This document shows positions 1-7,257 of a stretch of 9,656 nt of DNA, piece after piece (the first letter of the stretch is position 1; every line of letters starts with the position of its first letter). The position numbers and the translations under genes were made by a program. Source of the stretch: Candidatus Woesearchaeota archaeon (GTDB lineage Archaea; Nanobdellota; Nanobdellia; SCGC-AAA011-G17; GW2011-AR17); contig SICW01000029.1 in assembly GCA_009691355.1 (NCBI GenBank), positions 1 to 9,656 of the forward strand, written 5' to 3'. The notes beneath the pieces are model-generated. The model was not told the DNA's origin, ran no database searches, and saw only the letters and a program-made list of their open reading frames with translations.

Positions 1-838
1 AATATGTTCCTGTTGCACCAGCTACACCTGCAGCAGTTATCACTGCAGCTTTTGTTCCAATGAGACCAATCGCAAGCTCTGAACCCGCTACAATTGCAGA
101 AACTCCAGAAATACCCCCAGTATACACAGCTACTCCAGCCCCAGCTGTTGCTGCTGCAACAACTACAGCACCCGCTGCAACTACTGTTGCAATTCCTACT
201 TCTTTCCAGTACCCTGCATCAAAGTTTGGATTTGCAGTTATAAGAATTTTATCTCCTTCTTCAGATGGAACTTGATCATCATAATATAAGATATAATACA
301 ACTCTCCGCCCTCTAACTTTAAATTTGAAATTGCAGAATTCTCATTGGATTTATCAAAACAAATACTTTGTCCTTCTGTACTTGTTTCTAAGTAAGCATA
401 ATCTGATTTTTCTCCACTCACAGATTGGCCCCTACTATGTGTTAAGGTATATGCAATGAAATCTGGTATGGCAATATCATCCTTAGGTGTGAAAGAATAT
501 ACAGGATAGATCTCATCACCAGAAACACCCATATCACAGGAGTTCTCTTTGAACATCCACCAGGTATCACGTGTAAGATCAGCTAATTGGGGTGTATCAA
601 CTGCATCTTCTAAAGTTTCTAAGCTACACAATGAAGGCATTGCTTGGAAGACTCCCCCCGTACATTTTACTGTGTTTGTTAACCAGCATCCAGTTTGTAC
701 AGCTGTTTCTTTCGTGAGCAAATCTCCTTGCAATGCAATAATAATACCTATAAACATAGCTAGGAAAACTAGCCCTAGAACTGATGCAAAGATTGCTCCC
801 CATGGAGAACCTTCCTCCCCTTTTTTATATAAACGCAT
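1..838 (-). CDS. Cys-containing membrane-anchored surface protein, C-terminus cut by window edge
   Basis: Reading the minus strand from the ATG at 838 gives 279 open codons with no stop before the left edge, so the gene is 3'-partial. The product starts with a short basic stretch (MRLYKKGEEG) and one hydrophobic helix (about residues 14-37). A probable extracellular domain follows (about 40-212) with five cysteines (51, 59, 71, 101, 160) and an aromatic patch, DTWWMF (91-96). From about 214 the sequence becomes Ala/Gly/Val-rich and hydrophobic, like a glycine-zipper membrane segment. The N-terminus resembles a TadE-like or pilin-like single-helix anchor, but no class III prepilin motif is clear. 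It is the third gene after the platform protein and its start overlaps the 31-aa gene by 14 bp, which suggests translational coupling; AGTAGGG lies upstream as a weak ribosome site. I do not recognise the family with certainty. A role as an external component of the type IV-like machine is inference. Confidence 0.8.
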   Translation of the reverse strand, partial: MRLYKKGEEGSPWGAIFASVLGLVFLAMFIGIIIALQGDLLTKETAVQTGCWLTNTVKCTGGVFQAMPSLCSLETLEDAVDTPQLADLTRDTWWMFKENSCDMGVSGDEIYPVYSFTPKDDIAIPDFIAYTLTHSRGQSVSGEKSDYAYLETSTEGQSICFDKSNENSAISNLKLEGGELYYILYYDDQVPSEEGDKILITANPNFDAGYWKEVGIATVVAAGAVVVAAATAGAGVAVYTGGISGVSAIVAGSELAIGLIGTKAAVITAAGVAGATGTY

Positions 839-920
839 TTTTTAACCCTACTATGAAAAGCATGACCACTACCAGTAATACAATTGCTGCAATAAAAATA
901 ACTATTGTTTTTAATGCCAT
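825..920 (-). CDS. 31-aa single-helix membrane protein
   Basis: An ATG at 920 opens a 31-codon frame ending in TAA at 825-827. The product is MALK followed by about 22 hydrophobic residues (TIVIFIAAIVLLVVVMLF and on) and a short tail, GLKNAFI: one transmembrane helix and nothing else. It starts 4 bases after the stop of the platform gene, is preceded by GGAAGGTC as a plausible ribosome site, and its end overlaps the start of the next gene by 14 bp, so it sits snugly inside an operon. Size and position recall small Flp/Tad-type pilins or small membrane subunits of pilus machines, but there is no recognisable prepilin cleavage site and no head region. Calling it a pilin would be a guess. Because it is so short, a real gene is supported mainly by its start site, spacing and coherent hydrophobic composition. 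Confidence 0.68.
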   Translation of the reverse strand: MALKTIVIFIAAIVLLVVVMLFIVGLKNAFI

Positions 921-923
921 TTT

Positions 924-3071
924 TTAGACCTTCCCTACTGCAAGCGCAAGCAAGTTGAATGCAAAGATGGTAATTCCTGCAATGAGTAGGTATAACATCG
1001 TGCCCCTAAATAAGTTTTTCCCTAATGTATACTCTTCGTTGAGTTTGTCTACACCATTTTCAATGCCATTTGCATGGATGGTTAAAACATAGCCCATCTC
1101 CACTACATAGAGACCTACAATAATTTGTAAGAAGTATGGTGAGATGAGTTTTTCTAAGGGAAAAATATTTGCAATACCCGACGCACCTGATAATAATGAG
1201 CCACCAGCATCCCCACTCGTTGCAGTCCCAAGAGAAGTGGACAAAGAACCAATAATTGTAGTGATCATTGCACCAATACCTACGACAATTCCTGCAATGA
1301 GAGGAGTAAGAAAAGAGACCTGGGATTTTATCGAAGAAGTTATTTCTGAAAGAAGATCTTTTAATCTCTCGGAAACTTTGTAAATTCTATCTAGATATTC
1401 TGCAATACTTAACAAAGCTTTAGAAACAACCTGTGGACCTTTTCGTGCGGACTCTACCAACACCTTCATCGTGCTTTCAATTAAAGATGAGGGATATGCC
1501 ACAATCGCTCCGTTCTTTTCATTAAAAATTGCATCCTGTAAGTTCATTCCTAACCTTCGAATGTTATTGTCTACAATGGATAGAAATTTTCCTGTGGGGG
1601 TACCAACAAGTCCTTGCGAAACTTTTCCAAAGGCCATCTCTGCAGGCATACCACCCCCAATACGATTTCCAAGTTGAAAAATTGCACCACGAAACTCTGT
1701 TTCTAACTTTTGCGTTTCTTCTCGAATCTTAATGAGCTTATTTGATTTTGTTTGGTAAAAAATACTGAGTGCTAAAGCAAAACCTAAGGGTACAAACAAA
1801 CTCAGCATCGTAGCACCTAAGCCAAATGGACCAACTACTAAGCCTGTATCTGTTTCTCTATAATCTAGGAGAAGAATATTATCTGTAATATACACTTCTG
1901 CTGTAGGATCTATCCAATGAATAATAAGGGGAGAAAAGCCTATGATCATGAAAATAAAGAATACTACAATAGCAATAAATTTTGGTTCTACAAGCATGTT
2001 TCCTACTTTGAATTTTCTCATATCTTCAAACTGAGGTAATGCACTTATGTCTGCCTGTGCATACCCAATGGGACGCTTTGCAAGAAGGACATAACCAAAA
2101 TAAAAAACAACAAAGGGCAGGAGAAGATTATAGAGAAGAGCAATGTGATACCACTTGACCCCTAAGAAGGAACCCATCAAGGGCAGAACAATTAAGCCTA
2201 GTATGGGAAGAATAACTCCCAACATGTGCAAGGTCGTAATAGGAGACTTTACATCTTGTGCATAATGCAACATACTATCGTAGGTGCCTTCAAGAATAAC
2301 TTCTAAAGATTTTTCAAGCAGTTCTACACGCCGTTCTTCGGAAGACTCATATAAAGAAGATTCAATGAGATGAAAAGACTCTACGAATGCAAGGTTATAA
2401 TCTTTCCAGCCAAGCAAATAATTTTCTATAGATATTTGAATGGTAGGGAAATGATTTGTTTCTACGTCCCAATAGATTTTTCGTAAGTCCAGAGCTAAAG
2501 GATTTCCCACATGTTCGCCTGCAAATTTAATTGCATGCTCTAAGTTGGAAGTATGCCTCATGTAAATAACAATGTAGAGAATACAGAGAACCATCTGATT
2601 GGATGCTTGAAGGCGACGTTTCTGTGCAAGATGAATAGGATAGTTAGAAAGGGGTTTGAGTAATACAATGCCCACTACGATGAGAAAAATCGCGGTAAAT
2701 ATCTGAGGAGCACCAAAGAGAAAGGAAACAAAGCCAACAAAAAAACCAAGAAAGATGAAGGTGAACATCACTAAAATGGAAAGAGTATATGCTGCTGCAG
2801 GAGCAATGTCTAGATGCGTTGCTGCAATTGCTTCTTCAGTTTTTCTTTGATATTCTTTGTTTGTGGGTGCAAAATCAATAATAGAATGGGCAAACCTACA
2901 TGCACGTTCATACATGGTGTTTTCTAAACGAAGAGCTTCATTTCTAAAGGTGTGATAATCTTTAGTAAAAACGCCTGCAGAAGGCTGGTCCATAGAAGAT
3001 TCAAACTGAGAGCCGAGCTTTGCTCCGTACTTATCCATTACCTTTTGAAATCGAGGATCTATCTTCACCAT
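924..3071 (-). CDS. Type IV pilus/archaellum-like platform protein with two T2SSF (FlaJ/TadC-type) domains
   Basis: This 715-aa protein is the polytopic inner platform of a type II/IV secretion-like machine, the partner that the hexameric ATPase acts on. I read two T2SSF-like cytoplasmic units. The first is at about 145-280, preceded by helices near 93-117 and 121-140 and followed by helices near 281-301 and 307-330. The second is at about 445-585, containing LGNRIGGGMPAEMAF and ESARKGPQVVSKALLSIAEYL, which are typical of the FlaJ/TadC F domain. Further helices lie near 364-385, 410-438, 586-611, 645-665 and 690-712, about nine in all. At about 70 kDa and more it is long compared with single-domain bacterial TadC, and similar in plan to duplicated archaeal FlaJ-type proteins. 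The ATG at 3071 lies about 6 bases below the predicted transcription start, so the mRNA would be nearly leaderless. It is first in an operon with the 31-aa and surface-protein genes. The general assignment is firm; whether the machine is a pilus, archaellum or secretion device is not determined. Confidence 0.88.
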   Translation of the reverse strand: MVKIDPRFQKVMDKYGAKLGSQFESSMDQPSAGVFTKDYHTFRNEALRLENTMYERACRFAHSIIDFAPTNKEYQRKTEEAIAATHLDIAPAAAYTLSILVMFTFIFLGFFVGFVSFLFGAPQIFTAIFLIVVGIVLLKPLSNYPIHLAQKRRLQASNQMVLCILYIVIYMRHTSNLEHAIKFAGEHVGNPLALDLRKIYWDVETNHFPTIQISIENYLLGWKDYNLAFVESFHLIESSLYESSEERRVELLEKSLEVILEGTYDSMLHYAQDVKSPITTLHMLGVILPILGLIVLPLMGSFLGVKWYHIALLYNLLLPFVVFYFGYVLLAKRPIGYAQADISALPQFEDMRKFKVGNMLVEPKFIAIVVFFIFMIIGFSPLIIHWIDPTAEVYITDNILLLDYRETDTGLVVGPFGLGATMLSLFVPLGFALALSIFYQTKSNKLIKIREETQKLETEFRGAIFQLGNRIGGGMPAEMAFGKVSQGLVGTPTGKFLSIVDNNIRRLGMNLQDAIFNEKNGAIVAYPSSLIESTMKVLVESARKGPQVVSKALLSIAEYLDRIYKVSERLKDLLSEITSSIKSQVSFLTPLIAGIVVGIGAMITTIIGSLSTSLGTATSGDAGGSLLSGASGIANIFPLEKLISPYFLQIIVGLYVVEMGYVLTIHANGIENGVDKLNEEYTLGKNLFRGTMLYLLIAGITIFAFNLLALAVGKV

Positions 3072-3097
3072 CTTTTGTGCTTTTTATATGAAAAGAA

Positions 3098-3110
3098 GTT
3101 TATTAATTTA
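3098..3110 (-). promoter_or_regulatory. Candidate TATA box for the platform-protein operon
   Basis: On the minus strand the sequence reads TAAATTAATAAAC, an A/T box centred about 32 bases upstream of the ATG at 3071. An archaeal start site about 26 bases downstream would fall near 3077, leaving a leader of only a few bases. There is no Shine-Dalgarno sequence before the ATG, which fits a leaderless transcript. A second A/T stretch (3080-3090) is too close to the ATG to serve this start. Confidence 0.45.
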
Positions 3111-3122
3111 TGGGGAGAAACG

Positions 3123-3132
3123 GTTATAAATA
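3123..3132 (+). promoter_or_regulatory. TATA box for btpA, leaderless promoter
   Basis: The sequence GTTATAAATA is preceded by a purine-rich GGGGAGAAACG that could act as the BRE. Its centre is about 24-25 bases before the ATG at 3152, so transcription should begin at or next to the start codon. No ribosome-binding site is present between them, which supports a leaderless mRNA. Confidence 0.7.
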
Positions 3133-3151
3133 GAATGTTTCTTTCTTTTTT

Positions 3152-3889
3152 ATGAATACGTCACAGTTCTTTGCAAATACGCCCATTTTTGCTATGCTTC
3201 ATCTTGCAGGAGAAGATCCGGTTACACGAGCGCTTGATGAACTCACTCTTTTTGAAGAAGAAGGTATTGATGGAGTTATTGTTGAGAACTATCATGGAAG
3301 TGTAGATGATGTTATAAGTACTCTTGGAGCAATACAAGAAAGAAGAACAACTTTGCAGGTGGGGGTGAATATACTTCCAAATAATTATCTTCAAGCTTTT
3401 ACCTTGGCCAATAAATATGGTGGTTCATTTATTCAACAAGACTATGTTGCAGGCAGATATGCAAGTGAGCCAAGAATAATGTATCCGAGTGAGCATGGAG
3501 TCACGAGGGCTCTGTATTCTCAAACTATAGTTTTAGGGGGAGTTTGGCCAAAATATTATACTCCTATACCTGGATCAGACCTAGAAACAGATTTACAGGA
3601 AGGAATGAAACGAGCAGATGCTATCGTTGTTACAGGTGAAGCAACAGGCAGGGAAACGCCCTTAGAAAAGATTAGGGGATTTAGAAGAGTTCTAGGAGAT
3701 TATCCTTTGGTTATTGGTGCAGGACTCACTCCCCATAATGCACGAGAACAACTTCTCATTGCTGATGGTGCAATTGTTGGGAGCTGCTTTAAGCTAAATT
3801 ATAAGACTGGTAATCCCGTTGATAGAGCAAAGGTTCGTGTATTTATGGATGTTGTGAGAAGTGTACGAGAAGAAAAAAAGAGACTATAA
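3152..3889 (+). CDS. btpA: BtpA/SgcQ-family TIM-barrel protein
   Basis: This 245-aa protein matches the BtpA/SgcQ family. Family hallmarks are visible: FAMLHLAG near the N-terminus (13-20), EEEGIDGVIVENY (35-47), the phosphate-loop-like VVTGEATGRETP (159-170), GAGLTPHNARE (189-199) and ADGAIVGSCFK (204-214), then NPVDRAKVRVFMDVVRSV. The fold is expected to be a single (beta/alpha)8 barrel. BtpA is known in cyanobacteria for stabilising photosystem I proteins; archaeal members have no settled function, and a sugar- or nucleotide-phosphate enzyme role is only suggested by the barrel. It is slightly short for the family, which usually runs to about 260-270 residues. It stands alone on the plus strand between two minus-strand operons and has its own leaderless promoter. 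Its stop overlaps the stop region of the converging hydrolase gene by 6 bp. Nothing ties it to the pilus-like genes beside it. Confidence 0.87.
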   Translation: MNTSQFFANTPIFAMLHLAGEDPVTRALDELTLFEEEGIDGVIVENYHGSVDDVISTLGAIQERRTTLQVGVNILPNNYLQAFTLANKYGGSFIQQDYVAGRYASEPRIMYPSEHGVTRALYSQTIVLGGVWPKYYTPIPGSDLETDLQEGMKRADAIVVTGEATGRETPLEKIRGFRRVLGDYPLVIGAGLTPHNAREQLLIADGAIVGSCFKLNYKTGNPVDRAKVRVFMDVVRSVREEKKRL

Positions 3890-3900
3890 TTTCTTTATTT
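3872..3900. terminator. Overlapping convergent terminator tracts
   Basis: The A-run at 3873-3879 inside the last Lys codons of btpA reads as a T-run on the minus strand, just after the hydrolase stop at 3884-3886. On the plus strand the T-rich TTTCTTTATTTCC follows the btpA stop at 3887-3889. Archaeal transcription often ends at T-runs without hairpins, so each gene could end within or just past the other. Confidence 0.45.
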
Positions 3901-4438
3901 CCTCAAGAAGAGCTGGATTCGTCATTTGTATATCGTAGTGTGCTTTGTTATGCTCTATAATTGTTTTCGCTGCGAGATTTTTTTCAAAGAGTTTTGCATC
4001 ACTTAGAGGCACAAATGAGTCATCATCAGAGAATAATGCGGTAAAGCTTTTACAATTTTCTTTTATTTTTTTGAAGTCTATATTCTTTTCTAACCAAGGC
4101 CTGGCTATTTCCTGTGACTCTCCACTTTCTTCATCAATAGAGTCTAGGTGAAACCAGCCTGCAACAAAGAATACTGCTTGTACTTTTCTCTGAGGTTTTT
4201 CTAAGTAACGCATAATTGTTTGACAGCCAATACTATGACCGATAAGAATTGTTTCTTGACTAGGCTTGATTTCTTTCTCTAACGTTGCTACCCAATCTTT
4301 GATAGTGGGAGTTACTGGGTGAGGCATTTTTAGTGCTTTTACCTTATAGCCCAACTTTTCTAATTCTTTAATTATCCACGGAAACCAACAGTTTGTTGGA
4401 GAACCATCCCAGCCATGTACGAGGTATGCTTGTTTCAT
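3884..4438 (-). CDS. Small alpha/beta serine hydrolase, RBBP9/YdeN family
   Basis: This 184-aa protein is a compact alpha/beta hydrolase of the RBBP9/YdeN (Ser_hydrolase) type, and its length is normal for that family. It opens with YLVHGWDGSPTNCWFPW, the typical oxyanion-loop HGW motif. The nucleophile elbow is GHSIG with Ser69, the acid is an Asp at about 139-140 in FSDDDSFVP, and the base is His167 in KAHYD, so the triad looks complete. No signal peptide is present, so it should be cytosolic. The substrate is unknown; family members cleave esters or remain uncharacterised. It is the last gene of the ATPase-GNAT-hydrolase operon: its ATG overlaps the GNAT stop by 4 bp (ATGA) and a good ribosome site (GGAGAG) lies about nine bases upstream. 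It may be an operon passenger rather than part of the machine. Confidence 0.85.
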   Translation of the reverse strand: MKQAYLVHGWDGSPTNCWFPWIIKELEKLGYKVKALKMPHPVTPTIKDWVATLEKEIKPSQETILIGHSIGCQTIMRYLEKPQRKVQAVFFVAGWFHLDSIDEESGESQEIARPWLEKNIDFKKIKENCKSFTALFSDDDSFVPLSDAKLFEKNLAAKTIIEHNKAHYDIQMTNPALLEEIKKL

Positions 4439-4887
4439 TGTATTTTTCTCTCCAAGACAATTTGGTCATCCCAACCTTTTACTCGTGCTTTTTTGTATAA
4501 TACCCTTTCAAAACCATTCTTGTAATAAAACTTTCTGGTTCGTTCATAAGGTTCATACACATCCTCTTCAGGAAGCGTTTCTACTTCTATGGAATATAAT
4601 TTCAGACGTTTTGATTCTTTGACTAACCAATCTACTAACTCTTTTCCCACACCTTTTCTTTGTGTACCCCTTTTGACTCCCATCCACATAAGAAGCATTT
4701 TTCCAGAATAGGTGGTGTAAGATAAAAATCCTAAGACCTTTTCTTCTTCTACAGCTATAATAAGGTGATTCATCTTAAAGTCAAGAGCCATGCTTTTTAG
4801 TCCATCTTTATTGAACCATTCTTTCAAAGATTTTGCAATAGTCATTGCATCAGTTTTATCTTTCTTTGTTGCTTGACGTATTTTCAT
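4435..4887 (-). CDS. GNAT-family N-acetyltransferase
   Basis: This 150-aa protein has the size and layout of a single-domain GNAT acetyltransferase, which moves an acetyl group from acetyl-CoA to an amine. It starts MKIRQATKKD as many GNATs do, has the strand pair LIIAVEEEKVLGFLSY (42-57), the acetyl-CoA pyrophosphate loop RGTQRKGVGKELVDWL (73-88, with the Q-x-x-G-x-G pattern at 76-81), and the late motif RTRKFYYKNGFERV (116-129) with the usual Tyr/Asn-Gly-Phe. The acceptor could be a protein N-terminus, a lysine, an antibiotic or a small metabolite; the sequence does not say. It begins one base after the ATPase stop, with GGTG a few bases before the ATG, and ends in a 4-bp overlap with the hydrolase, so the three genes are probably one transcript. 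A role in modifying machine subunits is possible but is inference. Confidence 0.88.
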   Translation of the reverse strand: MKIRQATKKDKTDAMTIAKSLKEWFNKDGLKSMALDFKMNHLIIAVEEEKVLGFLSYTTYSGKMLLMWMGVKRGTQRKGVGKELVDWLVKESKRLKLYSIEVETLPEEDVYEPYERTRKFYYKNGFERVLYKKARVKGWDDQIVLERKIQ

Positions 4888-4888
4888 T

Positions 4889-7180
4889 CTACACCAGTTG
4901 TTTTTTTCGGATCTCTTTCTTTAACCATTCTTCCCAATCAACCTTAATTCTTTTGGAATCTAGTGAGCCAACTTCATTATGAACCGTTTCGGATATTCTA
5001 TGGAACATATCATTTCCCTGCAAACAAAATTCTGCTTCTAAAAGCTGAGGCATCTTTGTTTTGGTTGAATAATCCACGATCATTTGTTTGAGCTCACCAC
5101 GCAGAACAATATTATCCCATATTCCATCCCAATTCCCCACCCACTCTCGAACGTTTGCACCAATATTTTTTAGAATTTCTGATTCTCCGTTAATGAGCTC
5201 GGGTGTAGGTTCTAATTTGTCTGTCTTTGCATTATATTTCATCAAGTCAACAAAACCACGCTCTGCTACTGGATCCTCTTCCCACTCTTTTCGTACCTCA
5301 GTAATTTCTAAAACACGGCGAACTTTTTTTAGTCCGTCTGCTGTACGAATAGGATTACAAATAATAATAATATCTGTTGCCTTGAAAGAAGTTTTAGGAA
5401 CTTTTAGATCGTTTGCAATTCTGTCAAAAACCCCATAAGGAGAATCTGCGTGAATTGTCCCTGCAACCACATTTGCAGAAGCACCAATACGCATTGCCTC
5501 GAAAAGTGCAATCGCTTCTGTCGAACGAACCTCTCCGATGATAAGTGCAGAGTCTCCAAGTCGTAATGATGTTCTAATTCCTTCATCTGCAGGAACTTCT
5601 GAACCACCCTTGACTAAAGCAGAACGAACTTTTAATGGTTGAATATTATATCCTAGCTTTCTCATTGCATCAGATGGAAGCTCGAGGGTGTCCTCTATGG
5701 TTAATACTCTATATTTTCTCATGATCTCTAGAAGAAGAGAGGATAAAAATGACGTCTTTCCTGAACTTCTCGTTCCGGCTATCAAATGTGCTCGTGCACC
5801 ATCAATGGTGAAAGATAATAAGCCTGCACCAAGAGAGGAGATCATTCCATTTTTAATAAAAAGTGGAAGCGTCCAAGGAACATCTCTGTGACGACGAAAA
5901 GACATACCATAGCCATAAGGATTCAAAGGTTTTCCAATGACTGAAAGCCTTGAACGAGACTTGGGTAAAATTATCTCAGTATCAAGAATAGGATTTGCTT
6001 CATCAAGAGGACGACCAGAAATCAAACGGAATTTTGTGGCCCAAGATTCAAAATCTGCACTGCTGGGCGTGATATTTGTTGTACACTCATTGTGTTCTTC
6101 GTGAAGAAGAAAGATTGGAACTTCTCCCATGGGTGAGTTAATAGTTAAGTCCTGTACTTTTTCATCTTCGAGAAGAAGTTCTATTATGCCAAAACCAATA
6201 GTGTGGCGTACAAGAATTTCTGCCATCTCTGCAATTTCTTCAGGAGAAAGAAACATGCCCTTCTGTTCTGATAACTCACGCAGGAGATCTTTGCCTATAT
6301 TTGTGAATGTTGACCTCATTTTTGTTGGATCAAGGAACTCTTCTGCACGAGGCTGATGCTCAGAAAGAACTTTTTTTGCAAGATCGATTAAATCAAATTT
6401 ATCCTCAGACATTTTGAATTCTGGAGGATTAATATGATAGGTATTTTTTATTTCTGTAGGAGTTCTATAGATAGTAACATCTGTATTCTGTCCTACACGG
6501 TAAATTTCTAACTGCTCTCCATCAAGGGGTGGTGAAGCTGCAATTTTGGTATACATAAAATCAGGAGTAATAGTTGGCCTAAACAAAAGCTTGTACACTT
6601 CCCTATCCCCTGGAGTGTAACCTGCAATATACTCTCTTGCTTGAGAAATAAGAATGGTTTTATCTAATTGAAGGAGGATATCAGCTAAAATTTTGATAAA
6701 TACAGAAAGAGAATCTTTTGTGTTTTGTTCTACTGTTACTTTAAGCGTAATTGTTTCCCTTCTTATTGTTCTTTTTAATTCTGCATACGCCGCTAAAGGA
6801 TCTTGTTTGAGTAATGTAAACATAATATACTGTATTGCAGATAATCTCTGACCTAGGGTTTCTGGAGAGTCTGATTGTAAACCTAGGTTTTGTAAAGATG
6901 TTGCACGTCTACTTTTTATGAAATACGCATAAATATTTGCAATCTCTACAAGCATTTTTGTTTGGTCATAAGTATACCCATAATTTCTTCTTTGTGAGAA
7001 AACAATTCGCGCTGCAGAAGGATTTTCTAATAGTTTATCAATGGCATCCATCATTACCAAAGGATTATCTTCAATAGAGGGAATAAAGGAGACAGACTCG
7101 TAGTTTAATTTTAGGACTTCTTCTCCACCTTCTGTGAGAAGCTCGACAAGCTTCAACTCTTTTGTATACACCACAGACAC
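4889..7180 (-). CDS. Type IV pilus/archaellum-like secretion ATPase (FlaI/TadA/VirB11 superfamily)
   Basis: This 763-aa protein is the motor ATPase of a type IV pilus, archaellum or Tad-like system; it should form a cytosolic hexameric ring on the platform protein. Motifs are intact: Walker A GTRSSGKT (469-476), Asp box IEDTLELP (495-502), Walker B region ALIIGEVRSTEA (545-556, Glu550) and His box GTIHADS (574-580). Residues about 195-430 resemble the FlaI N-terminal module, including YHINPPEFKMSEDKFDL. The first 190 residues, mostly helical, have no counterpart that I recognise, and a tail of over 100 residues follows the ATPase core, so the protein is much longer than FlaI (about 540). The start is unsure: GTG at 7180, 7174 or 7171. 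The AAAGGGTG stretch best fits the GTG at 7171, about six bases downstream. It is first in an operon with a GNAT and a hydrolase, and is transcribed away from the coiled-coil pair. Confidence 0.9.
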   Translation of the reverse strand: MSVVYTKELKLVELLTEGGEEVLKLNYESVSFIPSIEDNPLVMMDAIDKLLENPSAARIVFSQRRNYGYTYDQTKMLVEIANIYAYFIKSRRATSLQNLGLQSDSPETLGQRLSAIQYIMFTLLKQDPLAAYAELKRTIRRETITLKVTVEQNTKDSLSVFIKILADILLQLDKTILISQAREYIAGYTPGDREVYKLLFRPTITPDFMYTKIAASPPLDGEQLEIYRVGQNTDVTIYRTPTEIKNTYHINPPEFKMSEDKFDLIDLAKKVLSEHQPRAEEFLDPTKMRSTFTNIGKDLLRELSEQKGMFLSPEEIAEMAEILVRHTIGFGIIELLLEDEKVQDLTINSPMGEVPIFLLHEEHNECTTNITPSSADFESWATKFRLISGRPLDEANPILDTEIILPKSRSRLSVIGKPLNPYGYGMSFRRHRDVPWTLPLFIKNGMISSLGAGLLSFTIDGARAHLIAGTRSSGKTSFLSSLLLEIMRKYRVLTIEDTLELPSDAMRKLGYNIQPLKVRSALVKGGSEVPADEGIRTSLRLGDSALIIGEVRSTEAIALFEAMRIGASANVVAGTIHADSPYGVFDRIANDLKVPKTSFKATDIIIICNPIRTADGLKKVRRVLEITEVRKEWEEDPVAERGFVDLMKYNAKTDKLEPTPELINGESEILKNIGANVREWVGNWDGIWDNIVLRGELKQMIVDYSTKTKMPQLLEAEFCLQGNDMFHRISETVHNEVGSLDSKRIKVDWEEWLKKEIRKKQLV

Positions 7181-7227
7181 CCTTTATGTCTTTCACTTAA
7201 AATAGCTTTCTTTTGTAGAGTATACTA

Positions 7228-7253
7228 TTGTGTAAATAAAAAAGGTTACACAA
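7228..7253. promoter_or_regulatory. Candidate operator: 8-bp inverted repeat between divergent genes
   Basis: TTGTGTAA (7228-7235) is followed by 10 A-rich bases and then its exact reverse complement TTACACAA (7246-7253). The half-sites are centred 18 bp apart, a spacing that could suit a dimeric DNA-binding regulator. The repeat lies in the divergent region between the ATPase operon and the plus-strand small ORF. It abuts the plus-strand TATA box at 7258, and its spacer could itself hold the minus-strand TATA element (TTTTTTAT). Control of both directions by one factor is an inference from this placement. Confidence 0.45.
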
Positions 7254-7257
7254 ATAG

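Noticed and set aside
60..845. Three plus-strand open frames (60-275, 265-459, 549-845)
   Set aside because: They lie opposite the partial minus-strand gene at 1-838, whose product has coherent helix, Cys-domain and Ala/Gly regions; the plus frames are low-complexity shadows with no start signals.
825..920. Class III prepilin signal in the 31-aa protein or in the surface protein at 1-838
   Set aside because: Neither N-terminus shows a convincing cleavage motif of basic residue, Gly/Ala and Gln/Glu before the helix, so I did not call them pilins.
3080..3090. CATATAAAAAG on the minus strand as TATA box for the platform gene
   Set aside because: It is only about 15 bases from the ATG at 3071; transcription would start inside the gene. 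The box at 3098-3110 fits better.
5088..5438. Plus-strand frame of 116 codons
   Set aside because: Antisense to the C-terminal part of the ATPase, which has intact family motifs in its own frame.
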